From positions 1-37,087 of the forward strand of contig JAFXFG010000034.1 in the NCBI GenBank assembly GCA_017520675.1: DNA of 37,087 nucleotides, given 5' to 3'. A model generated the notes under the pieces. That model did not search any database. It saw nothing but the letters and a program-made list of their open reading frames with translations, and had not been told where the DNA came from. Below, piece by piece: positions 1 through 8,854 of the stretch (position 1 is the stretch's first letter; every line of letters starts with the position of its first letter). Source of the DNA: Alphaproteobacteria bacterium (GTDB lineage Bacteria > Pseudomonadota > Alphaproteobacteria > Rs-D84). The translations under genes and the position numbers were made by a program.

Positions 1-138
1 AACGCAGACAGTATTGTGATGATATACGATGAACCTTCGTTTGAAGTAATGCAACCGACACCATATTTTGACTATCGTATAGAGGCCGAAGGCGCAACAA
101 TGCGTGAATATGGTTTCAGATGTGTTTATAATAACTAA
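1..138 (+). CDS. C-terminal end of an unidentified protein (partial)
   Basis: The open frame enters from the left edge and ends at TAA after 45 codons. The visible residues include EPSFEVMQPTPYFDYRIEAE and finish GFRCVYNN. A GFRCV ending occurs at the C-terminus of formylglycine-generating-enzyme-like (SUMF1) domains, but the piece is too short to assign on that basis. It converges on the minus-strand envC gene 13 nt away, with no clear terminator between them. Function unknown. Confidence 0.5.
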   Translation, partial: NADSIVMIYDEPSFEVMQPTPYFDYRIEAEGATMREYGFRCVYNN

Positions 139-151
139 AAATTTACACAAA

Positions 152-1225
152 CTAATTTTCTTTAAACAATCTGGCGGGGTCAACGGCTTTGTTGCCACGA
201 CGCACTTCCAGATACATTTCTGACTTATCAGGATTCATACGGCCAACAGGTTCACCGGCCAAAACTTCTTGCCCCAATGCCACATTAACATCCCCTAAAT
301 TCGTCATAACTGTATTATATCCATTTTTATGGGACATAATCACGACACGACCAAATCCACGAAATGAATCTGCAAACTTTACCACACCGTCTGCCGGCGC
401 CATAACCAGTGCATCACCACGCGTACGCACCCGCCAACCATCAGACACTAATCCCAATGCAGTTTTTTCACCAAACCTAACGACCACACGCCCTTTTACA
501 GGCAAGTTCAATTTGCGCCTTGAAAATTTTGCATCTGCCGACATTTCCGAACTGCCAACCCCAGCCGCCAATTCAGAGATTGTCTTGGCCCGCGCAGACA
601 AATCCCGCAATTTTTTCTGCAATGCCGTTTGTTGAGTCCTTAACTTTTCATTTTGCGCATTACGTTGTCGCAATAATTTATCTAAATCAGATTTTTCGCG
701 TGCATATTTTTTTGCACTCTTATCTAATTTTTGCTTTTCATCTGCGCGTGCATCACGAATTTTTTCTAATTTTTCAACTTGCACACTTGCCTTTTCTATT
801 TCCGTATCCAATCTATCCGCCACCCCAGTCAACAATGCAGATGTCAAAACAAAATCACGCATATTATCAGAATCGAAATTCGGATGAGAAGAAATGAACA
901 ATAAACTAGCCGCAGAATCTGCTATACGTCCACGATTTTTTTCCATCTCGGCAACAATACCTTCGCGCTCTAAATCTAAGTCTGCGATTTTTTTTGCCAT
1001 ATTTGCACGCAGTTCTTCCAATTCACTAACTTTATCCGCCGCCTTTACCAAGTCTTTTTTAGTTTTTGCGATATTACGTTCAGAACTTTCAACCTGTTGT
1101 TCAATTTTTTTATTTTGTTGTTCTGTCTGCTTTATTTGTGCATTAATCTTTGACAATTCATCAACAGCATATGCGTTTTGCACGCACAAGAACGACAAAG
1201 AAACAAGTGCAAGAATTTTCTTCAT
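152..1225 (-). CDS. envC: EnvC-like murein hydrolase activator (M23/LytM family)
   Basis: A 357-residue periplasmic protein. Residues 1-20 are a Sec signal peptide (MKKILALVSLSFLCVQNAYA), about 22-225 are Lys/Glu-rich coiled coil, and about 241-355 are a LytM domain. As in EnvC, the LytM zinc ligands look lost: the usual HxGxD is replaced around WRVRTRGD, and the usual HxH before the last strand is MYLEVR. The family activates amidases at the septum rather than cutting murein itself. The ATG overlaps the tyrS stop (TAATG), so translation is probably coupled. Assignment rests on domain order and the degenerate active site; the amidase partner is not in the window. Confidence 0.82.
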   Translation of the reverse strand: MKKILALVSLSFLCVQNAYAVDELSKINAQIKQTEQQNKKIEQQVESSERNIAKTKKDLVKAADKVSELEELRANMAKKIADLDLEREGIVAEMEKNRGRIADSAASLLFISSHPNFDSDNMRDFVLTSALLTGVADRLDTEIEKASVQVEKLEKIRDARADEKQKLDKSAKKYAREKSDLDKLLRQRNAQNEKLRTQQTALQKKLRDLSARAKTISELAAGVGSSEMSADAKFSRRKLNLPVKGRVVVRFGEKTALGLVSDGWRVRTRGDALVMAPADGVVKFADSFRGFGRVVIMSHKNGYNTVMTNLGDVNVALGQEVLAGEPVGRMNPDKSEMYLEVRRGNKAVDPARLFKEN

Positions 1226-2433
1226 TATTTCTTAATCACTTTCAAGAATGTTTTTTTACCTTTTTGCACCATCAGTTCATCAGCAATCGGAACCACAAAT
1301 TTTATATCTGTAATTTTATTTCCATCAATTTGAATTCCGCCCTGCTCTACCATACGACGCGCTTCGGACTTTGACGTGAACAACCCAACAGAAACCAAGA
1401 AATCCAGAATCTGCATATCTGAATTCATTTCAATTTCAACAGACGGAACATTTGACATATCTGCCCCACCTGCGAACAATGCAGTTGCCGCCTGCTCTGC
1501 TGCCAGTGCGGCTTCACGCCCATGTGCAATTTCTGTTGCGGCAAATGCCAAACGTTTTTTTGCCAAATTAATATCCGCCCCCTGCAAAGACGCCAACTGC
1601 GCAATTTCATCCAATGGTATTTCTGTAAAGATTTTCAAGAATTTTTCCACCAAGTCATCTGAAACATTACGGAAATATTGATAATAATCATATGGGCTTG
1701 TTTTTTCTTCATTAACCCAAACTGCATTACCTGCAGACTTTCCAATTTTATTACCATTTGCATCTGTTATCAGCGCTGTGGACAAGACAAAAACTTCCTT
1801 ACCTAATTTTTTGCGCACCAATTCAATTCCCATAACAGAATTTCCCCATTGGTCTGCGCCACAGAATTGCAACACACAATTATACTTTTTATACAATTCC
1901 AAGAAATCAACTGCCTGAAAAGTCATATAATTAAATTCCAAGAAAGTCATCCCATTATCAAGTCTGCGCTTTACAGAATCCATTGACAGCATACGCGGAA
2001 TTGTAAAATCCATACCAAAATCGCGCAAAAAATCCAAATGTCCATAATCTTTCATCCAATCATAGTTATCAACCATAATGGCCTGATTATCATCAAAATT
2101 GATAAATTTTGATATAGATTTACGTAAACCCGCACAATTTTTTTCAATTTGCTCGTCTGTCAACATTGGTCGTCCCTTGTCGCGACCAGACGGGTCGCCA
2201 ATTCGTCCTGTTGCCCCACCGACCAAAGTAATCGGACGATGTCCATATTTCTGGAACCAACGCATCAACATCAACGAAGCCAAATGCCCCACATGCAAAG
2301 AATCACCGGTTGGGTCAGTTCCCCAATATGCCGTTATTTTTCCAGCATTCAACGCATCATTAATTGCATCAAAATTCGATGTTTGATTGATAAAACCACG
2401 TGCTTCTAATTCCTGCAACAATTCATTTTTCAT
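1225..2433 (-). CDS. tyrS: Tyrosyl-tRNA synthetase
   Basis: Class I aminoacyl-tRNA synthetase that charges tRNA-Tyr in the cytoplasm; 402 residues, normal for bacterial TyrRS. The HIGH-type motif is HVGH at residues 47-50 after YWGTDPTGDSL, and the KMSKS-equivalent is KIGKS near residue 228. The C-terminal part (QILDFLVSVGLFTSKSEARR onwards) is an S4 RNA-binding domain. I chose the ATG at 2433 over an in-frame TTG two codons earlier because AAGGA lies 8 nt before it. A promoter is visible upstream (2461-2489). The stop overlaps the envC start. Confidence 0.97.
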   Translation of the reverse strand: MKNELLQELEARGFINQTSNFDAINDALNAGKITAYWGTDPTGDSLHVGHLASLMLMRWFQKYGHRPITLVGGATGRIGDPSGRDKGRPMLTDEQIEKNCAGLRKSISKFINFDDNQAIMVDNYDWMKDYGHLDFLRDFGMDFTIPRMLSMDSVKRRLDNGMTFLEFNYMTFQAVDFLELYKKYNCVLQFCGADQWGNSVMGIELVRKKLGKEVFVLSTALITDANGNKIGKSAGNAVWVNEEKTSPYDYYQYFRNVSDDLVEKFLKIFTEIPLDEIAQLASLQGADINLAKKRLAFAATEIAHGREAALAAEQAATALFAGGADMSNVPSVEIEMNSDMQILDFLVSVGLFTSKSEARRMVEQGGIQIDGNKITDIKFVVPIADELMVQKGKKTFLKVIKK

Positions 2434-2460
2434 TATCAAAATCCTTATATACTTTTACAC

Positions 2461-2489
2461 ATAATAACACGCAAGACAAACGCTTGCAA
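2461..2489 (-). promoter_or_regulatory. Putative tyrS promoter
   Basis: On the minus strand, TTGCAA (2489-2484), a 17-nt spacer and TATTAT (2466-2461). Transcription would start about 20 nt before the Shine-Dalgarno sequence of tyrS. Confidence 0.5.
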
Positions 2490-2512
2490 GGCTGTGCTAA
2501 TAAATTTTTCTT

Positions 2513-2896
2513 TTATCTTTCCAAGACACGATAAAATAATCGCAAATTATCTTTTCTGCTTAACACAGTCACAAACCCATTTGCTTTTAACGCCTGACGA
2601 ATATAACAACTTAGCCTGCACCCATCGACAAATGATAAATTTTTATAAAAACAAATCACAGACGGCCGCCTAACCAAATCAACAACACGCTTACCATTTA
2701 TTTTATACGAATATGCAAACATAGAATTTATTATTCCCTTGTTATCATAATAAACATTAATAACAGTCCCCCTTTTCACTGGCAAATACGAACGCAAAGA
2801 AAACAGTTTCTCATATCCATCTTTGTTTTTAGCAATAACACATTTTTCAAACGGAAATTTATAATCTAATGTTCTTTCAACAAAATACTTTTCCAT
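2513..2896 (-). CDS. Hypothetical protein, paralogue of the next gene upstream
   Basis: 127 residues, basic, no signal peptide or membrane segment. It resembles the product at 2986-3378: both begin MEKY, both carry a central block NSxFAYxxKxNGK, and both end with a K(D/A)N(N)LRLF motif. The first half looks like a small beta-rich domain (GTVINVYYDNKG against GTTIKVYKDLKN). ATG at 2896 follows AAAAGGGTG at suitable spacing. An extended -10 (TGTGGTATCTT) with TTGTGT 16 nt upstream of TATCTT could give it its own promoter. No family recognised. Confidence 0.75.
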   Translation of the reverse strand: MEKYFVERTLDYKFPFEKCVIAKNKDGYEKLFSLRSYLPVKRGTVINVYYDNKGIINSMFAYSYKINGKRVVDLVRRPSVICFYKNLSFVDGCRLSCYIRQALKANGFVTVLSRKDNLRLFYRVLER

Positions 2897-2951
2897 ATAC
2901 GCACACCCTTTTTATGAAAGATAAGATACCACAAAGCAAGCGATACACAAT

Positions 2952-2976
2952 AAAAAAATCCCTAAAAATCTAGGGA
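2952..2976 (-). terminator. Rho-independent terminator after the 2986-3378 gene
   Basis: Inverted repeat TCCCTA/TAGGGA (2959-2976), 6-nt loop, followed on the minus strand by a run of seven T. Confidence 0.8.
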
Positions 2977-2985
2977 TACAAATAA

Positions 2986-3378
2986 CTATTTCACATTTTG
3001 CATATCCGAAATAAACAGACGAAGATTATTTGCCTTATTCATCGTTGGTTTTATACCACGCGTTTTCAAAGCAGAACAAATATCTTCATCCAGTGCACAA
3101 ACATCTGCAGATTTAAACACATCATAAAAATGCGCATAGGCATATGTTGAATATGGCAAAACAGGCAATCTAACAAAATGTTTGCCATTAACTTTGCAAG
3201 CATACGCAAAAATAGAATTTTTTAAATCTTTATAAACCTTGATGGTTGTACCTGATTTTAAATTTGGAACACTTTCAAAATAAAATTCATCGGTTACCCC
3301 TCTTTTATCCTTTACACGAACCTTTTGAAACGCACCTGTATTATGATTTGAAACACTAATTACCGTATATTTTTCCAT
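2986..3378 (-). CDS. Hypothetical protein, tandem paralogue of the 2513-2896 product
   Basis: 130 residues, soluble, starting MEKYTVISVS. It shares the start, the NSIFAYACKVNGKHFV block and the terminal NNLRLF motif with its neighbour, so the two arose by tandem duplication followed by strong divergence. ATG at 3378 has a good AAAGGAG 8 nt upstream. It ends at its own terminator, so the pair are separate transcription units. No known domain recognised; the middle is Tyr/Cys-rich (YAYAHFYDVF). Confidence 0.78.
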   Translation of the reverse strand: MEKYTVISVSNHNTGAFQKVRVKDKRGVTDEFYFESVPNLKSGTTIKVYKDLKNSIFAYACKVNGKHFVRLPVLPYSTYAYAHFYDVFKSADVCALDEDICSALKTRGIKPTMNKANNLRLFISDMQNVK

Positions 3379-3432
3379 AATATAAACTCCTTTGGGACCC
3401 CCACTCTACATAAAACACAAAAACAAAGCAAC

Positions 3433-3456
3433 AAAAAATCCCCCTAAGGGGGATTT
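3433..3456 (-). terminator. Rho-independent terminator of carD
   Basis: ATCCCCC/GGGGGAT stem (3438-3454) with a 3-nt loop; six T follow on the minus strand. Confidence 0.85.
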
Positions 3457-3479
3457 CACAGAAAGGAAACTTTACTTAC

Positions 3480-4034
3480 TTAATCATCTTCCAATTCTTC
3501 ATCATCAGAATCGACAGCATTCAAATCAATTTCCTTTGGCACACCCAAAATATCTTCAATTTTATCGGATGCCTCGTCCAAATCGATTTTATGCAACACA
3601 GCAAATTCCTGTGCCATACGTTCTAACGCGCGCAAATATAATTGACGCGCAGAAAAAGTCATTGTATCGCTGGCACTACGACGTTGTAAATCACGCACCA
3701 CCTCTGCCAATTTCATTGGGTCACCAGAGTTAATATTTTCTTCATATTGTGCCGCACGACGCGCCCAAATCATACGCTTTGCACCCGCCTTACCCTTGGC
3801 CGATGCGATTGCTTCATCCATTTTTTTTGCTGTTGACAACGGACGCAATCCCGATATTTCTGCACGTTCCAATGGCACGCGCAATGTCATATGATTCCTT
3901 TCGAAATCAATAACCAGCAATTTTATTTTCTGTCCAGCAATTGTTTGTTCTTCGATTCGCAACAATTTACCAACACCCTGTGTTGGATACACAACATACT
4001 GACCTGCTTTAAAATCTAATTTTTTACTTGGCAT
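3480..4034 (-). CDS. carD: CarD/CdnL-family RNA polymerase-binding regulator
   Basis: 184 residues. The N-terminal Tudor-like RNAP-interaction domain is clear (residues 8-60: FKAGQYVVYPTQGVGKLLRI, then VPLERAEISGLRPL). The C-terminal helical domain (about 75-165) is typical, with AKRMIWARRAAQYEENI and LYLRALERMAQEFAV, and an acidic tail ends the protein. CarD/CdnL binds the RNAP beta subunit and stabilises open complexes, especially at rRNA promoters. It is monocistronic, with its own promoter and terminator. A perfect 12-bp palindrome covers the predicted transcription start. Confidence 0.95.
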   Translation of the reverse strand: MPSKKLDFKAGQYVVYPTQGVGKLLRIEEQTIAGQKIKLLVIDFERNHMTLRVPLERAEISGLRPLSTAKKMDEAIASAKGKAGAKRMIWARRAAQYEENINSGDPMKLAEVVRDLQRRSASDTMTFSARQLYLRALERMAQEFAVLHKIDLDEASDKIEDILGVPKEIDLNAVDSDDEELEDD

Positions 4035-4062
4035 AGACTTACCCTTTTACGGTTGCCATTCT

Positions 4063-4105
4063 CTCTTATAAGAGTCATTATACCACAAAAAACAAGAAAA
4101 ACAAA
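4063..4105 (-). promoter_or_regulatory. carD promoter with palindrome at the start site
   Basis: Minus strand: TTGTTT, a 16-nt spacer, and the extended -10 TGTGGTATAAT (TATAAT at 4082-4077). The perfect palindrome CTCTTATAAGAG (4063-4074) spans the expected transcription start and could be an operator; that role is inference. Confidence 0.6.
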
Positions 4106-4114
4106 TAATTGAAG

Positions 4115-4141
4115 CAAAAAAATCCCCCAACATTGTTGGGG
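4115..4141 (-). terminator. Terminator of the Cys-rich exported protein gene
   Basis: CCCCAAC/GTTGGGG stem (4125-4141), 3-nt loop, and eight T on the minus strand (4122-4115). Confidence 0.88.
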
Positions 4142-4153
4142 CAACAGGATAAA

Positions 4154-4696
4154 CTATCTTATAATGCCACGCGTAGTACTTGTCCTACGCACACCGGATG
4201 CACGACTTGCCTCAACAGAACCGGACGGTATTGCACATACCCACTTGCCATTTTCCAAGATTGCTGTTTCGCCCTTATCACATTCTGGCTTTTCCAAGCG
4301 CCACACAAAACATCCACCCTTTTGATAAGACTCATATGTTGCATTATCGCCACCACGCGTGTACGCACCATATTCAGGATTCCAATCACCACGTACCTCA
4401 CCTGCGCACCACTTGCGTTCCCCCCAACACAAGACGCAATTATCTTTCGAATCGCACATTTCTAACGGATATGATGTAACCTGATAACCGCTGTTGGCTT
4501 TATTTTCATTTCCCATATATTTACCATTTTCTAAATCACGACACCACAATTTCTGGCATTCGGCAGTTGGGATACCATCAATCTTGCGACGCGATTCAAC
4601 CAAGATATACCCCGGTCCACACGACACAAAATCCGCACGCGCCGGCAAACAACCACACATACAAACCAAGGTAAAAAATAAAGTTCTCATTCTCAT
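4154..4696 (-). CDS. Cysteine-rich exported protein of unknown function
   Basis: 180 residues from ATG at 4696 (a second ATG follows at 4690). A signal peptide ends at about PARA (residue 21). The mature part has ten cysteines, including CVLCWGERKWC, consistent with a disulfide-bonded periplasmic or surface protein. The long upstream extension of the frame was rejected because the promoter lies inside it: TTGTTT-17-TATAAT, with the -10 only 7 nt before the ATG. That makes a leaderless mRNA likely, and there is no Shine-Dalgarno. No family recognised. Confidence 0.7.
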   Translation of the reverse strand: MRMRTLFFTLVCMCGCLPARADFVSCGPGYILVESRRKIDGIPTAECQKLWCRDLENGKYMGNENKANSGYQVTSYPLEMCDSKDNCVLCWGERKWCAGEVRGDWNPEYGAYTRGGDNATYESYQKGGCFVWRLEKPECDKGETAILENGKWVCAIPSGSVEASRASGVRRTSTTRGIIR

Positions 4697-4703
4697 ACTG
4701 TTT

Positions 4704-4732
4704 ATTATACTATTTTTACTCACAACAAACAA
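4704..4732 (-). promoter_or_regulatory. Promoter of a probable leaderless gene
   Basis: Minus strand TTGTTT (4732-4727), a 17-nt spacer, perfect TATAAT (4709-4704). The predicted start of transcription coincides with the ATG at 4696. Confidence 0.65.
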
Positions 4733-4739
4733 GTTTATT

Positions 4740-5192
4740 TTATTGTCCCAACCCCGCTGGACTGAAACGCCCGATATTATTAAACAACTCCTCAATTGCA
4801 TTCAATTCTATTGCTGCGGGTATTTTTGTTTCACCCTCTGCAATTTTTACATCTGGCAAATCTGCATCATGCAATATCTTTGTATCTAAAACCCGTTTTC
4901 CCTTGACCCAGACCAACAAAACAGTTTCATTTGTATAAGTCGGTGCCAATGGTCCACGATAATTTTCATCTGCCCCAAAGTAAATCCAAACTTCATCACC
5001 ATATATTGTTTTTACCTGTGGCATACCGATTTTTTCAACCAGCGCATCTGTTGTTTTTACGCTTTGAATTTTATCTTCCAGATTTAATGGAAACACAAAT
5101 CCCCTATGTTTAGTCTGGAATGTACACGCAGACACCCCAAACATCAATACGCATCCCAAGAACCATCCAACCCCCAGTTGTCTTAACTTCAT
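4740..5192 (-). CDS. bamE: BamE/OmlA-like outer-membrane lipoprotein
   Basis: 150 residues from ATG at 5192, one base after the nifJ stop, using a GGAGAAGGA ribosome-binding site inside the nifJ 3' end. The N-terminus is a lipoprotein signal with lipobox GVSAC (Cys23). The following region (HRGFVFPLNLEDKIQS, then LVEKIGMPQVKTIYGDEVWIYFG) fits the SmpA/OmlA fold, where a short helical pair precedes a small sheet. BamE is the accessory lipoprotein of the BAM complex that inserts beta-barrels. Placing it behind nifJ is unusual and probably reflects shared transcription rather than function. The C-terminal extension of about 50 residues is not recognised. Confidence 0.72.
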   Translation of the reverse strand: MKLRQLGVGWFLGCVLMFGVSACTFQTKHRGFVFPLNLEDKIQSVKTTDALVEKIGMPQVKTIYGDEVWIYFGADENYRGPLAPTYTNETVLLVWVKGKRVLDTKILHDADLPDVKIAEGETKIPAAIELNAIEELFNNIGRFSPAGLGQ

Positions 5193-5193
5193 T

Positions 5194-8100
5194 TTATCCT
5201 TCTCCATTTTCCTTAACAACAGGTTTTGTTTGCATAACAAACTGTGCGATATGCTTTTTCAATTCACCTTTATAGGCATTATTTGCCTTGGCCAAATCAA
5301 TCAACTTATTAAACTGTGGATTAACCGAACGCGCTGCTGCAAACCTGCTTTCTGTTTTCAAGAAATCTTCTAACGAAGCATTCGGATTTACATTAGAATC
5401 CATAGTCAAAGGATTTTGTCCATCATCTATTAAACTTGGATTAAATCTGAACAAAGGCCATGCCCCAGTCTGCACCATTTGCATTTGATGTTCCACACCA
5501 TTTTGCAACGCGAACCCATGCGCAATACATGGCGCATATGCCAAGATTATTGATGGACCTTTATGTGCAGCCGCCTCTCTAAAAGCACGAATCGCCTGTG
5601 CCTGATTTGCCCCCAATGCAATCTGCGCCACATATGCCCCAGACATCATTGCAATCATACCCAAATCTTTTTTAGCGTGTTCCTTGCCACCGATTGCGAA
5701 CTTCATACTTGCACCAAACGGTGTAGACTTTGACTGCTGTCCACCGGTATTTGAATAGCCCTCAGTATCCAGTACCAGCACATTAACATTTTCGCCACTA
5801 TGCAAGATATGATCCAGACCACCATAACCAATATCATACGCCCATCCATCACCACCGACAATCCAAACAGACTTATCGACAATTTCGCCAACCAATGTTT
5901 CTGCCAATCTTGCGCGTGGTGAGTCGATTTTTGCCAACTTCGCCCGCAAAATAGTTTCTATTTCACGCTGTTTTTCTGGATTTTCTTCATCGAACAGTGT
6001 TTCTACATTTTCCACACCCAATTCAAATAACAATGCCTTTAAGTTATCGCGTTTTTGATTCAAAGACAAACGCATCCCCAAGCCATATTCGGCATTATCC
6101 TCAAACAATGAATTAGACCACGCAGGCCCACGCCCATTTTCATCCTTGGTCCATGGTGTTGTCGGCAGATTCGCCCCATAAATAGACGAACACCCTGTTG
6201 CATTTGCGACCACCATCCTGTCGCCAAACAAGTGCGCCAACAATTTTATATACGGTGTTTCACCACAACCCGCGCATGCCCCAGGAAATTCAAAATAATG
6301 TGGCAACATTTCAACATGTTTTGGAATATTCAAATTCAATTTTTCACGTTCAATATTCGGCAAAGTTTCTGCGGCATTAAATTGCGCTTGTTGTGTTGCC
6401 ATAACATCGCGTGCAGGCACCATAGACAACGCACCCACAGGACAATTTTTCACACACAAACCACACCCCGTACAATCCGCAGGCGAAATATTTAGTGTAA
6501 AATACATATTCGGCCCCAATTCCGGTGTTTTCATTGGAACAACGATAACACCTTTATCGCGGGCGACCTGCGCCTGTTCTTCGGTCAATGCCTTGATACG
6601 AATTACAGCATGCGGGCACAGCATTGAACATTTGCCACATTGGATACATTTTTCCAAATCAACTGTTGCAACCTTGTCTGAAACAGCGCGTTTTTCATAT
6701 TTTGCAGTCCCCACAGGATATTGCCCTGCCCCAAATTGTCCATCAATACGGAAACGCGACACAGGAATTGCATCACCGCGTTGCGCGGCCATTTCGCCCA
6801 AAGTCCCCGCAATTTCCACAGGCGTATCCAGCGTCATAGCAGGCACAAAGTCAGGTGCAAAATTTGACACAGATGATGGCAAATCATACTTGTGCAAATA
6901 ATCCGCCGCCTTGTCCACAGCCGCCCAGTTTGCCTGCACTACATCCATCCCCTTCTTTTTATAAGTCTTTTCAATTGCAACCTTTGCGCTTTCTGCAGCC
7001 TGTTTTGGATCAATAACATGTGTCAAATTAAAGAAATTCAACATAATAAATGTATTTATACGATTCCCCAATCCCAACTCTGCAGCCGCGCGATTCGCAT
7101 CCAAGAAATAAACATTTGCACGAATACGAATTAAATGTTCTTGGACATCTTTTGGCAGATTAGCAAACGCGACATCAGGTGCCATTGATGTATTAATCAT
7201 CACAGTTCCACCTGCGCGCAATCCACTAAACACATCGAACCGTTGTGCAATCATAAAATTAGAAACACTAATAAAATCGGCAACTTCGATTAAATATTGG
7301 CTTTTGATTGGCTCATCAGAAAATCTGATATGCGATGCCGTTAAACCACCAGATTTTTTAGAATCATATACAGCATATGATTGTGGATACAAATCAGAAT
7401 TTTCCCCAACAATTTTTACAATATTTTTCACAGCCCCGACCGTACCATCACTGCCAATGCCATACAAAATTGCAGTCTTAAAGTTTGGTGCCTCAACCGC
7501 AAATGCCATATCTGTTTTCAAAGACTTGCCATTTAAATCATCATCAATCCCGACTGTAAAGTTATGGAATAATGTCCCCAGCATCATATTTTCATAAATT
7601 GCCTTAACATCACGTGGCTTAAATTCTTTCGAGCCTAATCCATAACGCCCACCAAAAACTTCTATTCCATCTGGAACAACAGATTTCACATCTTGATACA
7701 ATGGCTCACCAATACTGCCTGGTTCTTTGGTTCTGTCCAGAACCGCAATTCGCTTAACCGATTTTGGCAATGCCCCCAAGAAAGCCTGAACAGGGAATGG
7801 ACTATACAAATGCACCTTTACCACCCCCAGACCGCGTGGTAAATATGGCAAAGTTTCCTCTATTGTTTCCAATGCACTGCCCATTGCGACAATAACATTT
7901 TCTGCATTTTCATCACCGATATAATCCACCAGATTATATTTTCGTCCTGTCAATTCTGCAAATTTATCCATAACGCCTTGAACAATTTCCGGTGTTTTTT
8001 CATACAGTGGATTTGCCGCCTCGCGTCCTTGAAAATAAACATCTGGATTTTGTGCAGTTCCACGAATTGTCGGTTTATCAGGACTCATACCGCGCATACG

Positions 8101-8703
8101 ATTTTGAATTACCAAATCCTGTGGAATCAGTTCTTTCAGCACTTCATCATCGATTCGAATCAGGCGTGATTCTTCATGGCTGGTACGGAACCCATCAAAG
8201 AAATGCAAGAACGGAACACGTGCACGAATTGTTGCCGCATGTGCAATTGCCGCCATATCGTGTGCCTGTTGCACATTATGCGAAGACAACATTGCGAACC
8301 CAGTTGAACGCACAGACATAACATCGCTGTGATCGCCAAAGATAGACAACGCATGGGTTGCCAGCGCACGTGCCGCCACATGCATAACGAATGGTGTCTG
8401 TTCACCTGCAATTTTATACATATTCGGCACCATCAACAACAAACCTTGTGATGCAGTAAATGTTGTGGCCAAACTGCCCATCTGCAAGGCCCCATGCATT
8501 GCACCGGCCGCCCCTGCTTCTGACTGCATTTCGATTATCTGTGGGATTGCACCCCATATATTTTTTTTATGCTGAAACGACCATTCATCTGCCAATTCCC
8601 CCATAGTACTGCTGGGGGTAATTGGATAAATCGCTGCAAAATCCACACATCTGTATGCCACATCTGCTGCGGCCCAATTTCCATCAACAATAAAATCAGC
8701 CAT
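5194..8703 (-). CDS. nifJ: Pyruvate:ferredoxin (flavodoxin) oxidoreductase
   Basis: About 1,169 residues, the full single-chain homodimeric form. It decarboxylates pyruvate oxidatively to acetyl-CoA and reduces ferredoxin or flavodoxin. Domains in order: the N-terminal pyruvate/TPP-binding half (YPITPSSTMGELADEW), the gamma-type domain, a two-cluster ferredoxin insert (CIQCGKCSMLCP and CTGCGLCVKNCP), then the C-terminal TPP domain with the proximal-cluster motif CAGCGETPY and GGDGWAYDIGYGG. All cluster cysteines are present. Two ATGs are adjacent (8706 and 8703); the second has the better 7-nt spacing from AAGGA. bamE follows 1 nt after the stop. It implies oxygen-poor pyruvate metabolism. 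Confidence 0.97.
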   Translation of the reverse strand: MADFIVDGNWAAADVAYRCVDFAAIYPITPSSTMGELADEWSFQHKKNIWGAIPQIIEMQSEAGAAGAMHGALQMGSLATTFTASQGLLLMVPNMYKIAGEQTPFVMHVAARALATHALSIFGDHSDVMSVRSTGFAMLSSHNVQQAHDMAAIAHAATIRARVPFLHFFDGFRTSHEESRLIRIDDEVLKELIPQDLVIQNRMRGMSPDKPTIRGTAQNPDVYFQGREAANPLYEKTPEIVQGVMDKFAELTGRKYNLVDYIGDENAENVIVAMGSALETIEETLPYLPRGLGVVKVHLYSPFPVQAFLGALPKSVKRIAVLDRTKEPGSIGEPLYQDVKSVVPDGIEVFGGRYGLGSKEFKPRDVKAIYENMMLGTLFHNFTVGIDDDLNGKSLKTDMAFAVEAPNFKTAILYGIGSDGTVGAVKNIVKIVGENSDLYPQSYAVYDSKKSGGLTASHIRFSDEPIKSQYLIEVADFISVSNFMIAQRFDVFSGLRAGGTVMINTSMAPDVAFANLPKDVQEHLIRIRANVYFLDANRAAAELGLGNRINTFIMLNFFNLTHVIDPKQAAESAKVAIEKTYKKKGMDVVQANWAAVDKAADYLHKYDLPSSVSNFAPDFVPAMTLDTPVEIAGTLGEMAAQRGDAIPVSRFRIDGQFGAGQYPVGTAKYEKRAVSDKVATVDLEKCIQCGKCSMLCPHAVIRIKALTEEQAQVARDKGVIVVPMKTPELGPNMYFTLNISPADCTGCGLCVKNCPVGALSMVPARDVMATQQAQFNAAETLPNIEREKLNLNIPKHVEMLPHYFEFPGACAGCGETPYIKLLAHLFGDRMVVANATGCSSIYGANLPTTPWTKDENGRGPAWSNSLFEDNAEYGLGMRLSLNQKRDNLKALLFELGVENVETLFDEENPEKQREIETILRAKLAKIDSPRARLAETLVGEIVDKSVWIVGGDGWAYDIGYGGLDHILHSGENVNVLVLDTEGYSNTGGQQSKSTPFGASMKFAIGGKEHAKKDLGMIAMMSGAYVAQIALGANQAQAIRAFREAAAHKGPSIILAYAPCIAHGFALQNGVEHQMQMVQTGAWPLFRFNPSLIDDGQNPLTMDSNVNPNASLEDFLKTESRFAAARSVNPQFNKLIDLAKANNAYKGELKKHIAQFVMQTKPVVKENGEG

Positions 8704-8794
8704 CATATAATCCTTTACAATTTTTTTGATATTTTATCTGCCCAATCATAGCCATAAAAACAAATTAAGGCAAGAAATTGTTATACTTTTTTAC

Positions 8795-8822
8795 TTGACA
8801 AACAATATATTTGTGCTATATA
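8795..8822 (+). promoter_or_regulatory. Promoter of the ClpP-like gene
   Basis: TTGACA at 8795-8800, a 16-nt spacer and TATATA at 8817-8822 on the plus strand. The leader to the ATG is about 26 nt. Confidence 0.7.
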
Positions 8823-8854
8823 AAAACGCGAAGAAATTAACCAAAGGCACAAAT

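Noticed and set aside
1..138. Formylglycine-generating-enzyme C-terminus
   Set aside because: Based only on the short GFRCV ending; too little sequence to support it.
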